This document shows, in pieces, positions 35,201 to 46,298 of a stretch of DNA of 64,000 bases. The stretch's first letter is position 1, and each line of letters starts with the position of its first letter. Source of the stretch: Mytilisepta virgata. Taxonomy: Eukaryota > Mollusca > Bivalvia > Mytilida > Mytilidae. Location: contig CM051519.1 in the NCBI GenBank assembly GCA_028015205.1, positions 86,015,539 through 86,079,538 of the forward strand, written 5' to 3'. The notes beneath the pieces are model-generated. The model saw only the letters and a list, made by a program, of their open reading frames with translations. It had not been told where the DNA came from and made no database searches. The position numbers and the translations under genes are program-made.

Positions 35201-36598
35201 CCTAGTGTAATGGGTCTGCTTTTTTTCGAAAAATATAGAAGCAAACTCTGTACTGCATGAAGCATGGGAGTTTCTCCACACAGTTTATCTATAATGGTTC
35301 ATGGTTAGGCTTTCAGTATTATGACCTGACCCCTGCAACGACAGGGCATTCCCCTATTTACAACTTTGGGCATGCTAGGGCAGTTTTGTAGATGGAACCC
35401 CTGAAAACTGATTCAGGTTCCTTGGAGGTAGATTACAATTAACATGAAATCAACAGTGTGCCCCCATCACCATAAACTTAAATCTTCTCATTAATTACAT
35501 TATCTTTTTTTTTCATGAAATGAAGGATTTACAGTTGTATGCAATAGTCATGTTTACCAATATGCTGAAAATAACTATTGAAATAAGCATGTGGCTAAGA
35601 ATTGTCAAACATGTAAAATTAAGCCTCTGTTATTAATGTAGTCAATTACAATGTATTTTTTAGCATCAAAGTCTATGGAAAGTCAGACTGATACTGCAGA
35701 AAATCCAACCCAGAATGAAGGGAAACAAGAAGGTACAGGTAGCTTTCAACCTGTTTCATGCATATGGTTAAAGGGTCCCACTCTTGAACTCGTTGAGCAT
35801 TATAATAGTTTCAAAGACAAAATTAACTCAGGATTAATTACCAAAAAGGCTGTATAGGATCAAATTTCTTGTAAGATGAAATCAAGTGGTCATGATTTCA
35901 CTCCTGACCAAGTACAAGGAAGGTGGAAGTCCCTTTGTCGTGCTTATAAAAATGTCAAAGATCATAACAACAAAAGTGGAAATAATCCAAAACACTACGA
36001 GTATGAAAAAGAGTTGGATAAAGTATTTGGTGATGATCCTCTGATTGTACCAAAATTAGTGTCTAGTTCTCTTAAGAGAAAAAAACTGTCAATAGATGAT
36101 TTAGAAAATAAAGGTCAAGTACATGTAAATGCCGATACATCTGATAATGAGGAAAACTCTGATTCAGAGCTGAAAAGGTTGAAAAAAAGTGATAATTCCA
36201 CACCAAGTGATAAGCCATCTTCTAGTGGTAAATCATCTACTAGTAAACCATCATCTGTTTTGGATTTCCTGAAGGATTTTGTAAAACAGCAGGGAGAAAA
36301 AAGTGATAAAGAAGCAGAGCGTAGAGAAAAAATGCACAATGAAAAAATGGAAGCAATGAACAAATTAATTCAAGCAATAGCTTCAAAGAAATAATTTTTT
36401 ATCAAGTGATGATCCATTAATGCTTACAATTTTGTTTTAATAGATCCAGAGTGTGTGGTATGTATGGATGAAATTGCAGACACAGTTCTTAGCAAGTGTG
36501 GACATTTAGCCTCCTGTTTGTCATGTAGCAGAAAAATTAAAAAGTGTCCAATATGTCGTTCTAAAATAACAGACCGCATAAAAATTTATAAATGTTAG
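32267..36598 (+). CDS. RING-finger protein encoded inside the Harbinger element
   Basis: Model: join(32267..32301, 33284..33375, 34263..34328, 34864..34956, 35664..35738, 36444..36598), 171 aa. Every join keeps phase and uses GT-AG sites (donors GTAATA, GTAGGT, GTAAGA, GTAAGT, GTAGCT; acceptors ending TAG or CAG). Exon 1 starts MASIETEAADQT. Exon 2 gives a beta-rich stretch (KKIPVQVEYGGIVYNILV). Exon 4 is acidic with a small CNKC...GGHRC cluster. Exon 6 is a C3HC4 RING (CVVC...CGH...CLSC...CPIC) at the extreme C-terminus, as in many small ubiquitin E3 ligases. AATAAA at 36886 may be the poly(A) signal. Introns 2-5 share phase 1, so exon 4 can join exon 6 directly, and exon 5 can instead read on into the Myb-like region. 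Function as an E3 ligase is inferred from the RING only. Confidence 0.75.
32992..33161. repeat. 170-bp palindromic foldback nested in intron 1
   Basis: GTCTGCGCACCTTCTATGTC at the left is perfectly inverted at the right end. The interior repeats 'gctttacactgaacgtca' several times in both orientations, so almost the whole element can fold. Confidence 0.85.
33539..34130 (+). repeat. tandem array of about 148 bp in alternating A-B-A-B order
   Basis: Four units start near 33539, 33690, 33836 and 33985. Units 1 and 3 share 'ggtcagtggatacatcatgg'-type text, while units 2 and 4 share 'gtcattgt-caggttataag'. The array therefore grew by duplication of a roughly 297-bp dimer. It lies in intron 2 of the RING gene. 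Confidence 0.88.
35026..35095 (-). repeat. SINE/LINE 3'-tail fragment
   Basis: 'ttgattgattgtttagagtttaacgtcca...catcaggacgag' matches the 3' end of the SINE at 30598-30958 in the same orientation, but no tRNA-like head follows. It is probably a fragment or a different family sharing the tail. Confidence 0.6.
35739..36394 (+). pseudogene. Myb/SANT-like Harbinger accessory region with one nonsense codon
   Basis: It continues in frame from exon 5 of the RING gene if the donor at 35739 is not used. It reads a helix-turn-helix-like region with ...IWLKGPTLELVEHY..., then TAG at 35855-35857, then in the same frame DQISCKM...QVQGRWKSLCRAYKN, the WK-x-LCR-x-YK pattern of Myb_DNA-bind_4/MADF-like accessory proteins. 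A Lys/Ser-rich linker and a charged C-terminal helix follow, to TAA at 36394. The TAG sits where the family usually has Trp, so a single TGG-to-TAG change would explain it. In Harbinger elements this protein helps bring transposase to the nucleus and the ends. Alternatives are true decay, a polymorphic stop, a sequencing error, or a separate start at 35876. Confidence 0.7.
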
Positions 36599-37134
36599 GA
36601 TATTGCAGTGGCTGCATACTAGGGAGGAGCTAATTTTGTGACATTTGTTTTTGCAAATCAAGTATTTTAGTTCATAGTTTACCAAAAGATTGATGCTGTT
36701 TTCTTGTTATGTTTTTGCTGTATTTTTTCAAGTTTATTTTAAAAAGTAATTAACTCAGGTTGAGTGTTTATAATACTTATATCCATAATTTACCTCAAAG
36801 ATTGGTGCTTTTTTTATTGTTGAGATATTTTTTGTTATATGTTACAAGTTGAGTGCACACAATACATTTACTTTATTTGATGATGAATAAAAAAAATATT
36901 CATTGGTTTTCATTGTTGAGCTACTTTATTCCTCAGAAATTTGTTGGGCACACCTTTTCAATTGTCTTCATACACTTGTGACATGAATTGTAACAGAGAT
37001 TTACCAGTAATTGCAGGTCTAGTCACAGGTCACATTGCAGGGTGCTGGCTGTTTTCTGTTGCAATGTTTTAAATTGTGACATGTAAAGTTTAGCAGGTTG
37101 CATCTAGTACACTTATTCCACATCTCATTTTCTT

Positions 37135-37330
37135 AAATATAAAAAATGGGAGATGTGGTATGATTGTTTATGAGACAGCCATCCACAAAAAACAGACAAA
37201 TTATAACTTCTACAGGTCGCATTACGGCCTTCAACAATGGATCATGATCCATACCATAAAGCAAGCTGTAAAAAGCCCTGAAAAATACAGAATGTGGCAA
37301 TATTCGTGACATACAACAATCGACCTAGTC
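37135..37330 (+). repeat. mussel-type dispersed repeat nested in the Harbinger element
   Basis: 'gggagatgtggtatgattg...gagacagccatccac...gcattacggccttcaacaatgg...aaaaagccctgaaa' is a sentence I associate with very abundant repeats in Mytilus DNA. Confidence 0.7.
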
Positions 37331-37679
37331 TATTCAAACAACAAAAAACAAATAACAATAAACAGGCAAACAACAACAACCACTGGACTACAGGTTCCTG
37401 GCTTGGAACAGGCACATAAAATATGTGGCGGGGTTAGCATGAAATACATGAAAAAGGTTCCAAGATTGTGTAATCTGAAGCTCAAACTGAATTTTCCCCA
37501 AAAAAGTAAAAACAAAACAATGAACTGGGATGATCAATCTGCATATCAAGGAAGAAAAGACAAAAAACATACCAGACTTGAAGGATTTGGCCATCTCAAA
37601 AGAAATGGTGGGGTTAAGCCAAAATTTATAATATATATCTCACTTTAATATCCATATCTGATCTTCTTGCTCCGTTGCT

Positions 37680-38500
37680 ACATATTTTTATGCCCCACTG
37701 ACAAATGTGGATGGAGCATATTGTATCACCCTTCGTACATCAGTAAACATCCATCTGACATCCATTATGTTCTAATAGATTCACCATTGGGAGTACATAC
37801 CATACATGGAAACCTTGAGTCAGTTTCACCTACATTCTATGCTCCTGTGACTGTTAAATTTTGGGTTAAATTCAGTTTGTATGAACTACACCTTATATGG
37901 CTGTTCAAATGTACCAGTATAATCATTAGAGTGGTAAAGTCCAAATGTGCAGGTCTTGGGTGACTGACCTACATTATATGCTCCATTGACTTTGGTTAAA
38001 TTTTGCGTTTAGCTCCATTTCTCTAGAACTATATCCGTCATGGCTGTCCAACTGTACCAGTATATTCATCTAAGGATACAGTAGAAGTTCTTATTTACTT
38101 GGTCACTTTGACCTACATTTTACGCTCCAGTGACTTTAAATTTTAGTTTAGCTCCACTTCTGGGCAAGTATACACATTATGATTGTGAAACTTTACCAGT
38201 TTATTCATCTGAAGGAGTAAAGTCCAGAATGGTGGGACTTTAGTTTTGTCACTTTGATCCACATTTTATGCTACATTGACAGTTTTGCATTTCGATCCAT
38301 TTTTGGACGAATATATATAAAGAATGATTGTCAAACTTTGCCGTAAATGTTGTGCTACTTTGACAGTTTTGCATTTAGCTCCATTTTTGGGCAAGTATAT
38401 ATATAATATGATTGTCAAACTTTGCCAGTATATTTATCTTTAGAAGTAGTCTACTTTGACCTACATTCAATGCTACAGAGACTTTGATTAAATTTAAGAT
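37680..38500 (+). repeat. degenerate tandem array, unit about 145 bp
   Basis: 'tgacctacatt-tatgctcc-ttgacttt' recurs near 37827, 37968, 38109, 38257 and 38461, followed by 'agctccatttctgggcaagtat' and 'ccagtatattcatct'. It lies between the two convergent genes of the element. Confidence 0.8.
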
Positions 38501-39102
38501 CGATAATAAAAATAAAGGGCAGGGCATTCCTGTCTTACAGACACACATATTGCATTTGTGGTATTTGGTTGGTATTACCTCATAAAGACAAATTATAATT
38601 TTTTCCTCTATTTGGTGTCAAGTAAAGTAAAACACAAAAGTTGTGAATCTTTTTATTGTAAGAGATTTGTTTGAAACATACTCATCATAATAATTATTGA
38701 AAGGTTTTTGAATCCGTGGGTGAAATTCTCAGAAAAGTCCTGCTTTCATTCCTTTATACCCTGGTATCACTAGTATAAAAAGACAAAATTTTTGGGATAG
38801 GTATTCCTGTCTGCCTGCATAAGTCCTCTTAAACAATCTGATGAATTTAGGTAAAAACCCATTTTGAAATTAAATTATCAACAGTAAAGACAGGAAATTA
38901 ATGTTTTTTTCACTTTCAATATATTTTTATATATAAACTTTAAAAGCACTTATAAAGTCATATAACACTGATTAACAATATTTTTCTTTTCCTACAGAAA
39001 AATTAGTTTAAAAAAAGTATTTCTTCAATGCATGTAATTCATGAACATACTAAATAAGGAAAACTAATAGAATGTATTTGTAGGTAGAAAAAAGTAAATA
39101 GG

Positions 39103-40974
39103 TTAATGTCTGGCAAGTAATCTTGCAATGCTGTTACGTTTAACAACACCTTCATTTTCAGCTTCTTGTAACTGTAAATTTAAATGATTCAAATGAAGAT
39201 TTTCATCAGCTTCTGCAAAGTCGTCAATCCTATCAAGACTAAAAAGGCAAATATTGTGAACGACACAGCAGCAGTTAATTATGTGAATAGCTGTCTCAAC
39301 TGACACTGTTTCCAGATTAAGTAAACGCCTGAACCTGCCTTTAAGCAATCCAAAAGCCCTTTCTATGACTACCCTATTTTTAGAATGCAAGTGGTTAAAG
39401 TTTTTTTGTTCATTTGTTAAGTTCCCTGTGTCTCTATACGGAGTCAGGAGCCATCTGCGCAACGGGTATGCACCATCTGCAATAACATGTTTACCATCAC
39501 AGAGTACTAAGCCCTGGTCCCAAAAGTCTGATTGTCGCAAAACCCTAGCATCATGGCAACTTCCTGGAAAACCAATATTGCAATACATAAATTCCATGTC
39601 TGCATTGCATATGGCTTGGAGATGGATAGAATGAAATTTTTTACGATTTATGTATGACTGAGGATGATCTTTAGGTGCACGTATTTTAATATGGGTGTCA
39701 TCAAGGGATCCAACAATTCCCGGAAAATTATTTCTTTCACTAAATTTAGATGTAACATTCTCCATCTGTTGACCTCTAGGCCAGCAAATCACTTTTGGTA
39801 GAACATTGTTAATAAGAGCTATAATAATGCGATTTCTGGATAAAATAATCGATGATTCCGAAACCCCAAATCTGTCGGCTATTCTAATAATTGGATCCTG
39901 GCCTCCAAGGTACCACAATGTGATCATCAACTGTTTCCTTACAGATATTGGGGTCTTTCCACCATAACCTCTTTTTGATAGCTCCGGGGATTCTTCAAGA
40001 TATGACAATAAAATCTCAAATGTGTTTAAAGACATCCTGAACAGTCTTCTGAATTGTTCTTCATTAAATTGTGGTACTACATTCTCCACATAACCATATA
40101 TTTTAGGTCTTGGATTTGGCAGTCTGCAAAATACAAATAATAAAAGACTGAATATCTTGAAATTTATAGTTCAAATATGTGAAAAAACAAAAGATATTAG
40201 GAATAAAAAATACATGGATAACATTACATACAATGTACGTACTAAAATTGAACATTGTATATGCTAATAGAACTGACAAGAAAAATGTTGATTTTGGCTA
40301 AGCCAACAAAATGATGTATAAACATCAGCATGATGAGCTCTTGAAATTTTATAACAAAAATGGTATTAAGAACAGACCATTTGATTTTCGGGGGGGGGGG
40401 GGGGGGGGTCCTGGGAGTGGGATTTTACCTTAAGCTGAACATTTTTTCCACCTGCAATGCGGGCTAGATTATTTTTTTCCTACACTAACAATGCAAGAAA
40501 TTTTTTTCTTTTTTTTTTAATTGCAAAAATTGAAGTCAGATTACCTTTTTCAAACCACGGTGCTGGTCAGAAGGTTTTTTGGACAAAAATAAGGACAAGG
40601 AAATTTTTTCTAAAAAAATCCCAGCCCCCTCCCTTCCTCGTATTTTGACTAGAGTACAACATAAGTAGGAGGGGAGTTACCATTTAAATAAAGTTACATA
40701 CAGCATAAATTACATTAATAACATACCTTGAGGACTGGTATGTAGATGGATGTGGAATTATTACAATAGTGTATGTTATACAACAGTTGAAGTAAATGCT
40801 TTATTTGTTTATTATTAAATTTTTCACAAATCAATGAGGATTGCATGTAAAAAAAACCTACAGTGCAATGCAAGATGCCACTACAACCAAAACTGCCGTG
40901 TCATCTTCCTCACATTCCTCATCATTTTCCAAAAACAAGTCCGTCGATATAGCTGTTGTAACATCGACATCCAT
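39103..40974 (-). CDS. HARBI1-like: HARBI1-like PIF/Harbinger transposase (DDE nuclease), two exons
   Basis: CDS is complement(join(39103..40123, 40862..40974)), 377 aa. Exon 1 starts at ATG 40974 (MDVDVTTAIS...), is acidic, and ends GCACT|GTAGGT. Exon 2 begins after TTTTGCAG; the joined codon is Leu, giving ...IALLPNPRPKIYGYVENVVPQF. The DDE_4 domain shows RRLFRMS, SKRGYGG, the helix-turn-helix ADRFGVSESS, catalytic Asp in GSLDDTHI, catalytic Asp in VIADGAYPL, and catalytic Glu in RVVIERAFGLLKGRFRRL. No stop or frameshift interrupts it. The enzyme would cut at the TIRs of this element and its relatives in the nucleus. The length fits HARBI1 proteins. Its ATG lies about 75 bp inside the right TIR, so the promoter must be in or near the terminus. 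Confidence 0.93.
40390..40408 (+). other. 19-base poly-G run
   Basis: An uninterrupted G run lies in the single intron of the HARBI1-like gene. It could form a G-quadruplex and is a likely place for length errors. Confidence 0.9.
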
Positions 40975-41048
40975 TTTGAATTTGTGACTTCCTGTTCCCA
41001 CGCGTGCGATTCGATTGTCCAGAACAGTGTAACTGGAACAAGTAATGC

Positions 41049-41068
41049 ACAGTGAATCAAGCGGGCCC
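41049..41068 (-). repeat. right terminal inverted repeat of the Harbinger element
   Basis: Reverse complement of 32130-32149 without mismatch. Read inward on the minus strand, the next 60 bp contain ACACTGTTCTGG and ACAATCGAA, which have counterparts at the left end. Confidence 0.88.
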
Positions 41069-43185
41069 GAGATCTTATCAGCAGTAGGGGCAAATAATTG
41101 GAGGAAGATGAATTGGTATTAGTAAAATAGCATCGATTATTGACTCTGCGTTTAAAAGATGAATAACTTACCTCAAAGAGCTTCACCTTCAACATTATCA
41201 AAACACACGTATAGTTTGTTATGTTCTTATTCGACAATCTCAACCGAACATAAAACATTTATCAAATAAAAACAAACACTTGTTTCTAGGCATAGCTCTG
41301 CCACATGTGCAGTGCAGTTTTATTTTATTATAATAAAATATACTCTGATGCCACCATGGAGGTCCACCAATTTACAAAAGAAAAACCAATATAAGTACAA
41401 GAATTCATAAATTATACAACCACAGGGTGGGAGGGTATACATATCGAAAACTGAACTGCACTGTACTGAAGTGGAGAGTCGAATGACCAATACCCCTTCT
41501 TAACTTGAAAACGAAAATGTTTCCCGCTTAATTATTAGCTCGTGCTAAACGTGCTATTTATCAAATCCTAGCCACCTATCGAACCATTTAAATTACATCC
41601 AATCATAGTTAAAATCGTAATAGTCATAATAAAGAGTACACACGTGTGCAACTGTTTACAAATATATACACGTGGACCTGTCAAAAACAGCGGATTGCTC
41701 AACTTTGACAAATGCATTTGTTGTCAAAAATAGCAACGATTATTACGTCACCGGTGCCACGGAGAACACAAGAGGGTCGAAATTAAGACACGGGGCGATA
41801 AATAGACTACCAATCAAATATAAAAATGCATAAAATGAGGATTAATTTATTTAGCCGAGGATGGGGACTAACTATGGAAGCATTTCTTATCAAAAGTTGC
41901 CATAGATTGTGTTATTTGCAAATTATACAAAAATCTATAAATAGGTGTCGCCGTATATAATAAGTTTTCAAAGTGGTTTTATTGATTTTGACTTTTGGTG
42001 TTCAGTGTACATGAAATTTATATTTATTATCGTTTCATTTCATATTTCATCTTAATGACATATCTTTTACTTTGACGAATGACGTCACATACGCATGTTA
42101 TAAACATTCACTATAATGCATGAATTTAACATTTACATTTTTATATTATTATATTTGCAGTTAATAAAACAAAGTGCAGGACATTGTTACATATTTGTTG
42201 ATTATTATGCCCTGGTATGTTGCTATAGTTCGTCTGTGGCATTTGAAAATAGGCCAGTAACAACTTGAATTAAACAAATACAAGAGATACTTTAAGCAAT
42301 AAGTGTTAAACTTTAAAATACTACAATAATATTTTTTGTTAAAGATGTGCCCCGTAATAAAATTTATTTTATGGAAACACAATTTATGATATTTTATTGC
42401 ATCCAGCGTGTGACCATTCTTCAGGATTTTGGTTGTTATTATCTTTCATGTTCAGGCAGTTATGTCGTATGTGGTTCCATAAAAGGAAGTAGATGAAACT
42501 TTAATACCAAGCAAAGGACACGGCGTAATGAAACAATATATTCCTTCTAAGGCGGCAAAGTTGCGATAAAGTTCCGGATGCTTTGCATTAAACATATAAT
42601 GATGAATTAATAAGCACAACAATAAAAAATCAAAACAATTAAAATAAAAAGGTAACCAAACTCAGCTAAGGGTTACCTCTGCATCAAAAGGAAGAGCCTT
42701 GGAAATTTCTGATAATTTTTGTCAAATTTTGAACTGAAAATTTAAAGGCATTTGAGAAATAAATCATGCCAGGACAAAAGTTCTGGCTATTGGGCTGATA
42801 ATGCCCTTTTTATGAAGAAAGGCTTTTTTTATGTGTCGCGTACAGGGACAAGGAGGGAAAGAAACAAGTACGTTCGTTAAGTGCATTTTTTGCCGCTCAG
42901 AAGTTGCAACGTTTAGTAAATGCTTACAACAAAAACGTGGGTGCAGTAGATGCCACGGTCTATATTATGAAGGCTTAAGGCGGACAACGCAAGAACAAAA
43001 AAAAACTTGGAAAAAGATCGTCATACATTTTTACAACAGAATTCTCCACAATGCATATATATTGAAAAAAAAATCATTCCACTGAAATGCCCGTAAAATT
43101 CGCGCCATGATTTATACAGGGGATTTGGGGGGAGGCGGAGGTGAATCCTTGCCCGAGACAAGATACGCTGATGTTGATTCTTTAC
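41069..43185. other. no gene recognised
   Basis: Mostly AT-rich intergenic DNA. A plus-strand stretch at 42831-43085 has a CIFC...CSRC pair and a GC-richer patch but no recognised domain. Confidence 0.4.
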
Positions 43186-43189
43186 GACT

Positions 43190-44995
43190 TTTTAGCTCAC
43201 CTCACGAAAGTGAGGGGGGCTTATGTGATACCCCCGGCGTCGGCGTCGGTGTCGGCGTCCGCACCCACTTACAGAAGAATGGTTAAGATCCATACACGCT
43301 TCTTGACAAATGCCACATCAATCATATTGGTATGGTAGGTGCACCTAATGATGCTAAGCACAATGCATGTTTCGGATACTGGCTCTGACCTATATTTTCC
43401 GCATGAATGAACACTTACAGAAGAATGGTTAAGATCCATACACACTTACTGACAAGTGCTACATCAATCATATTGGTGTGGTAGGTGCACCTAGTGATGC
43501 TAAGCACAATGCATGCTTCGGATGCTGGCTCTGACCTATATTTTCCGCATGAATGACCACTTACAGAAGAATGGTTAAAGTCCATTCCTGGTTACTGACA
43601 CATGCCACATCGATCATATTGCCATGGTTGGTGCACCTACGGATGCTAAGCACAATGCATGCTTCGGATGCTGGCTGTGACCTACTTTTTCCGGATGGAT
43701 GACCACTTACAGAAGAATGGTTAAAGTCCATTCCTGGTTACTGACACATGCCACATCAATCATATTGCCGTGGTTGGTGCACCTACAGATGCTAAGCACG
43801 ATGCATGCTTCGGATTCTGGCTGTGACCTACTTTTTCCCAATGGATGACCACTTACAGAAGAATGGTTAAAGTCCATTCCTGGTTACTGACACATGCCAC
43901 ATCAATCATATTGCCATGGTTGGTGCACCTACAGATGCTATGCACGATGCATGCTTGGATGCTGGCTGTGACCTACTTTTTCCGGATGGATGACCACTTA
44001 CTTTTTTTTCTGAGCCAATATAGTCCCACTGTTTTAAGATTTGAAAAATTTTCGTACTCAGCTTTTACTGAAGGGATTGACTTCAAATTTGGTACACAGC
44101 TTTAGTATGATGAGTTATACCATGCCTCACCTTTCCATATCAGTTGGTTGTCTCCTTGTTTTTTTTATAATGGTCAAACGATAGCAGCAACTGTGGCAGT
44201 TTTATCAAGCAATGTTTTATATGCATCTCCAGATCCCAAGCACAACAGGTTCAAGATTAATGAATCTTTACATCAGTACTATACTGTTAAGTTTCAATGT
44301 TCATCTTTTGACCCTAACCTTTGATGTTTCAACCTCTAACACACAAAAAAATATGGCCCACCTAGCAAAACCTTTTTTTTTTATTGTGCTGCACTTTGTT
44401 CTATTTTAAGTTACCAATATTTTACTAATGAAAAAAAGTTATTCCATACTGGATAAAAAAGGTGAGTTAATCGACAGCTTAGGATGCTGCCTGTCAATAA
44501 ATTTTTCCACATGGATGAAACTTTTTAAATGTTTTATTCCATTCCCGCTTATGTAACATTAGTACTACATGGACCATATTAGCATGGTAGGTCTACCTAA
44601 GAAAGCTTAAAACACAAAGCAGGCTTAGAATGCGGGCTGTGACTTCCTTTTTCTGGATGGATGACCACTTACAGACCTAAGAATGGTTAAAGTCCATTCC
44701 TGCTTACTGACAAGTGCCACATCAACCATATTGGTATGGTAAGTGCACCTAGTGATGCTTAGCACAATGCATGCTTTGGATGCTGGCTGTGTCCTATATT
44801 TTTTGCATGGATGACCACTTACAGAAGAATGGTTAAAGTGCATTCCTGCTAACAGGCAAGTACCACATCAACCAAAGCATCCAGAGATGCTTTGTAGGAT
44901 GCATGGTTCAGATGCTGGCTGTGACCTTCTTTTTCTGCATGGATGAGCACTTAAAATTTTGAAAAGTTTAAGTCAATTACGGCTTAGTGATAATA
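43190..44995 (+). repeat. minisatellite, unit about 146 bp, split into two blocks
   Basis: 'cacttacagaagaatggtta' recurs near 43264, 43411, 43558, 43703 and 43850, then again near 44668 and 44817. The shared text includes 'cacatcaatcatattg-catggt-ggtgcaccta' and 'gatgctaagcac-atgcatgcttcgga'. 44000-44600 is an unrelated interruption. The left edge is a 'tagctcacct...ggcgtcggcgtcggtgtcggcgtccg' block, a known style of bivalve repeat. Open frames inside are shadows. Confidence 0.9.
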
Positions 44996-46294
44996 ATGCG
45001 TTACGAGGTGAGCTTTGTAATCGATAGATTACCTATGTTTAAGTATTAAACTAATGTGTCACGGTTGGCATATATATCTAATACATACAATAAATTAATA
45101 AAATAAATTCTTATTTAAACATACAATGTCCGTGACAGATATCAACCCTTTCACTGCCATGCCAAAAATTGGTTGTAATTTTGTTCACTGTCAAGCCTTG
45201 TTATTTTGAGAAAATTTGAAGTACTTTTATGACGACGACAATGAAAAAAAAACTTCACATTTCAACGCCGGCGACGTTCCACGGTGACCACCTGTTATAT
45301 TTTCGCTGCATTTTATTATTGGAATATTCATCTTCATATACTGGAACTTGTATAACGTATTAAAATGTGCCTTTGAAAATATATACATAATTCGTTTTCA
45401 TTATTTCTTTGCTTCTCGCATCCAAAGTGGGAAAAAAACGAGAAAAATATAATAGAGTTTTCAACTTTCTCGCCCAAAAACTACAATTTTGGTGACATTT
45501 CCTTGTTTACATGTACAATGCACATTTCTAGATTAATCTTCATCAGGAACGCTCGTGACTAAAACTTTTGAAAACGAAAAATAATATGAAAATAGTTTTG
45601 GCAGTGTCCCTCGAAGCACATTTACTGTATGAAAACAGTTTGAACTTAAACATGTTGAATGAAATAAAATCCTGAATATTACTTATACTTCTCAGACTGA
45701 GACGCATTGTACAAATGTATGAAAAAGGACTGACCTTCCAGTAAATGTTTTCATTTTTGTTAAAGGATAGTTTCATGTTGTCTCAGGTTTGTTTGGTAGG
45801 TACAAGATAGTTTACGTAGTTTGTTAGTAGAGTAAGAGGCTTGGTTGGAACTTTGTAAGAAGTTCATTTTTAACAGAGTGATGTTTTCAGTTAAAATGAT
45901 GACACAGTTGCCTGGCTTGTTTAATGTCATATTTTCCCCTCGGGATGTCACTACTCAACTGGAACAAAAAAGGTTGTCAAAAATCATTTTACCTGGGATT
46001 CGACATATCTCGAGCTATTTATAATGAAGATTTTTGTTTTCAATTTATATACACAAAAAAGTACAAGTACACATATTCATTTAAAAAAACAGTTTTATTT
46101 GAAATTTGTTTAAGTTTGCACATAGTATAAGTACCTACATTTATCTATTCTAACTGAAAGAAGTTTGGATTATCTGCCCCTAGTTTCTGGTTTATAGAAA
46201 GGGTGAATTTCATAATTATTACTTTGATAGAGGTTTTTTAAAATCCAATTATTGATGTAAAAGCGTAATAGTAAAAACAAATTCGGCAAAAACG
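44996..46294. other. no gene recognised
   Basis: AT-rich DNA with short chance frames. It lies downstream of the 7SL gene on that gene's strand. Confidence 0.4.
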
Positions 46295-46298
46295 AAAA
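46295..46298 (-). terminator. Pol III T-run terminator of 7SL RNA
   Basis: Four T residues on the minus strand directly after the 7SL body, at the distance expected for a transcript of about 300 nt. The exact 3' end is not fixed by sequence alone. Confidence 0.55.

Larger units (their letters stand above)
32130..41068. mobile_element. PIF/Harbinger DNA transposon, 8.9 kb, both termini present
   Basis: The termini are perfect 20-bp inverted repeats (GGGCCCGCTTGATTCACTGT at 32130-32149; reverse complement at 41049-41068). A second shared word, ACAATCGAA, lies about 47-50 bp in from each end, also inverted. GGG tips are common in Harbinger elements. Inside are the two gene types expected of this superfamily, in convergent orientation: a HARBI1-like DDE transposase (minus, first ATG about 75 bp from the right TIR) and a gene with a Myb/SANT-like region (plus, first ATG 118 bp from the left TIR). 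Length is inflated by nested tandem arrays and a foldback. The expected 3-bp TWA target duplication is not visible; the flanks are CAG and GAG. Confidence 0.85.

Noticed and set aside
36115..36363. Minus-strand Ser/Phe-rich frame
   Set aside because: It is the antisense shadow of the Lys/Ser-rich linker of the Myb-like region.
42831..43085. Small zinc-finger-like gene (CIFC…CSRC)
   Set aside because: Two Cys pairs alone are weak evidence; no His, no splice sites and a Lys-rich chance tail.
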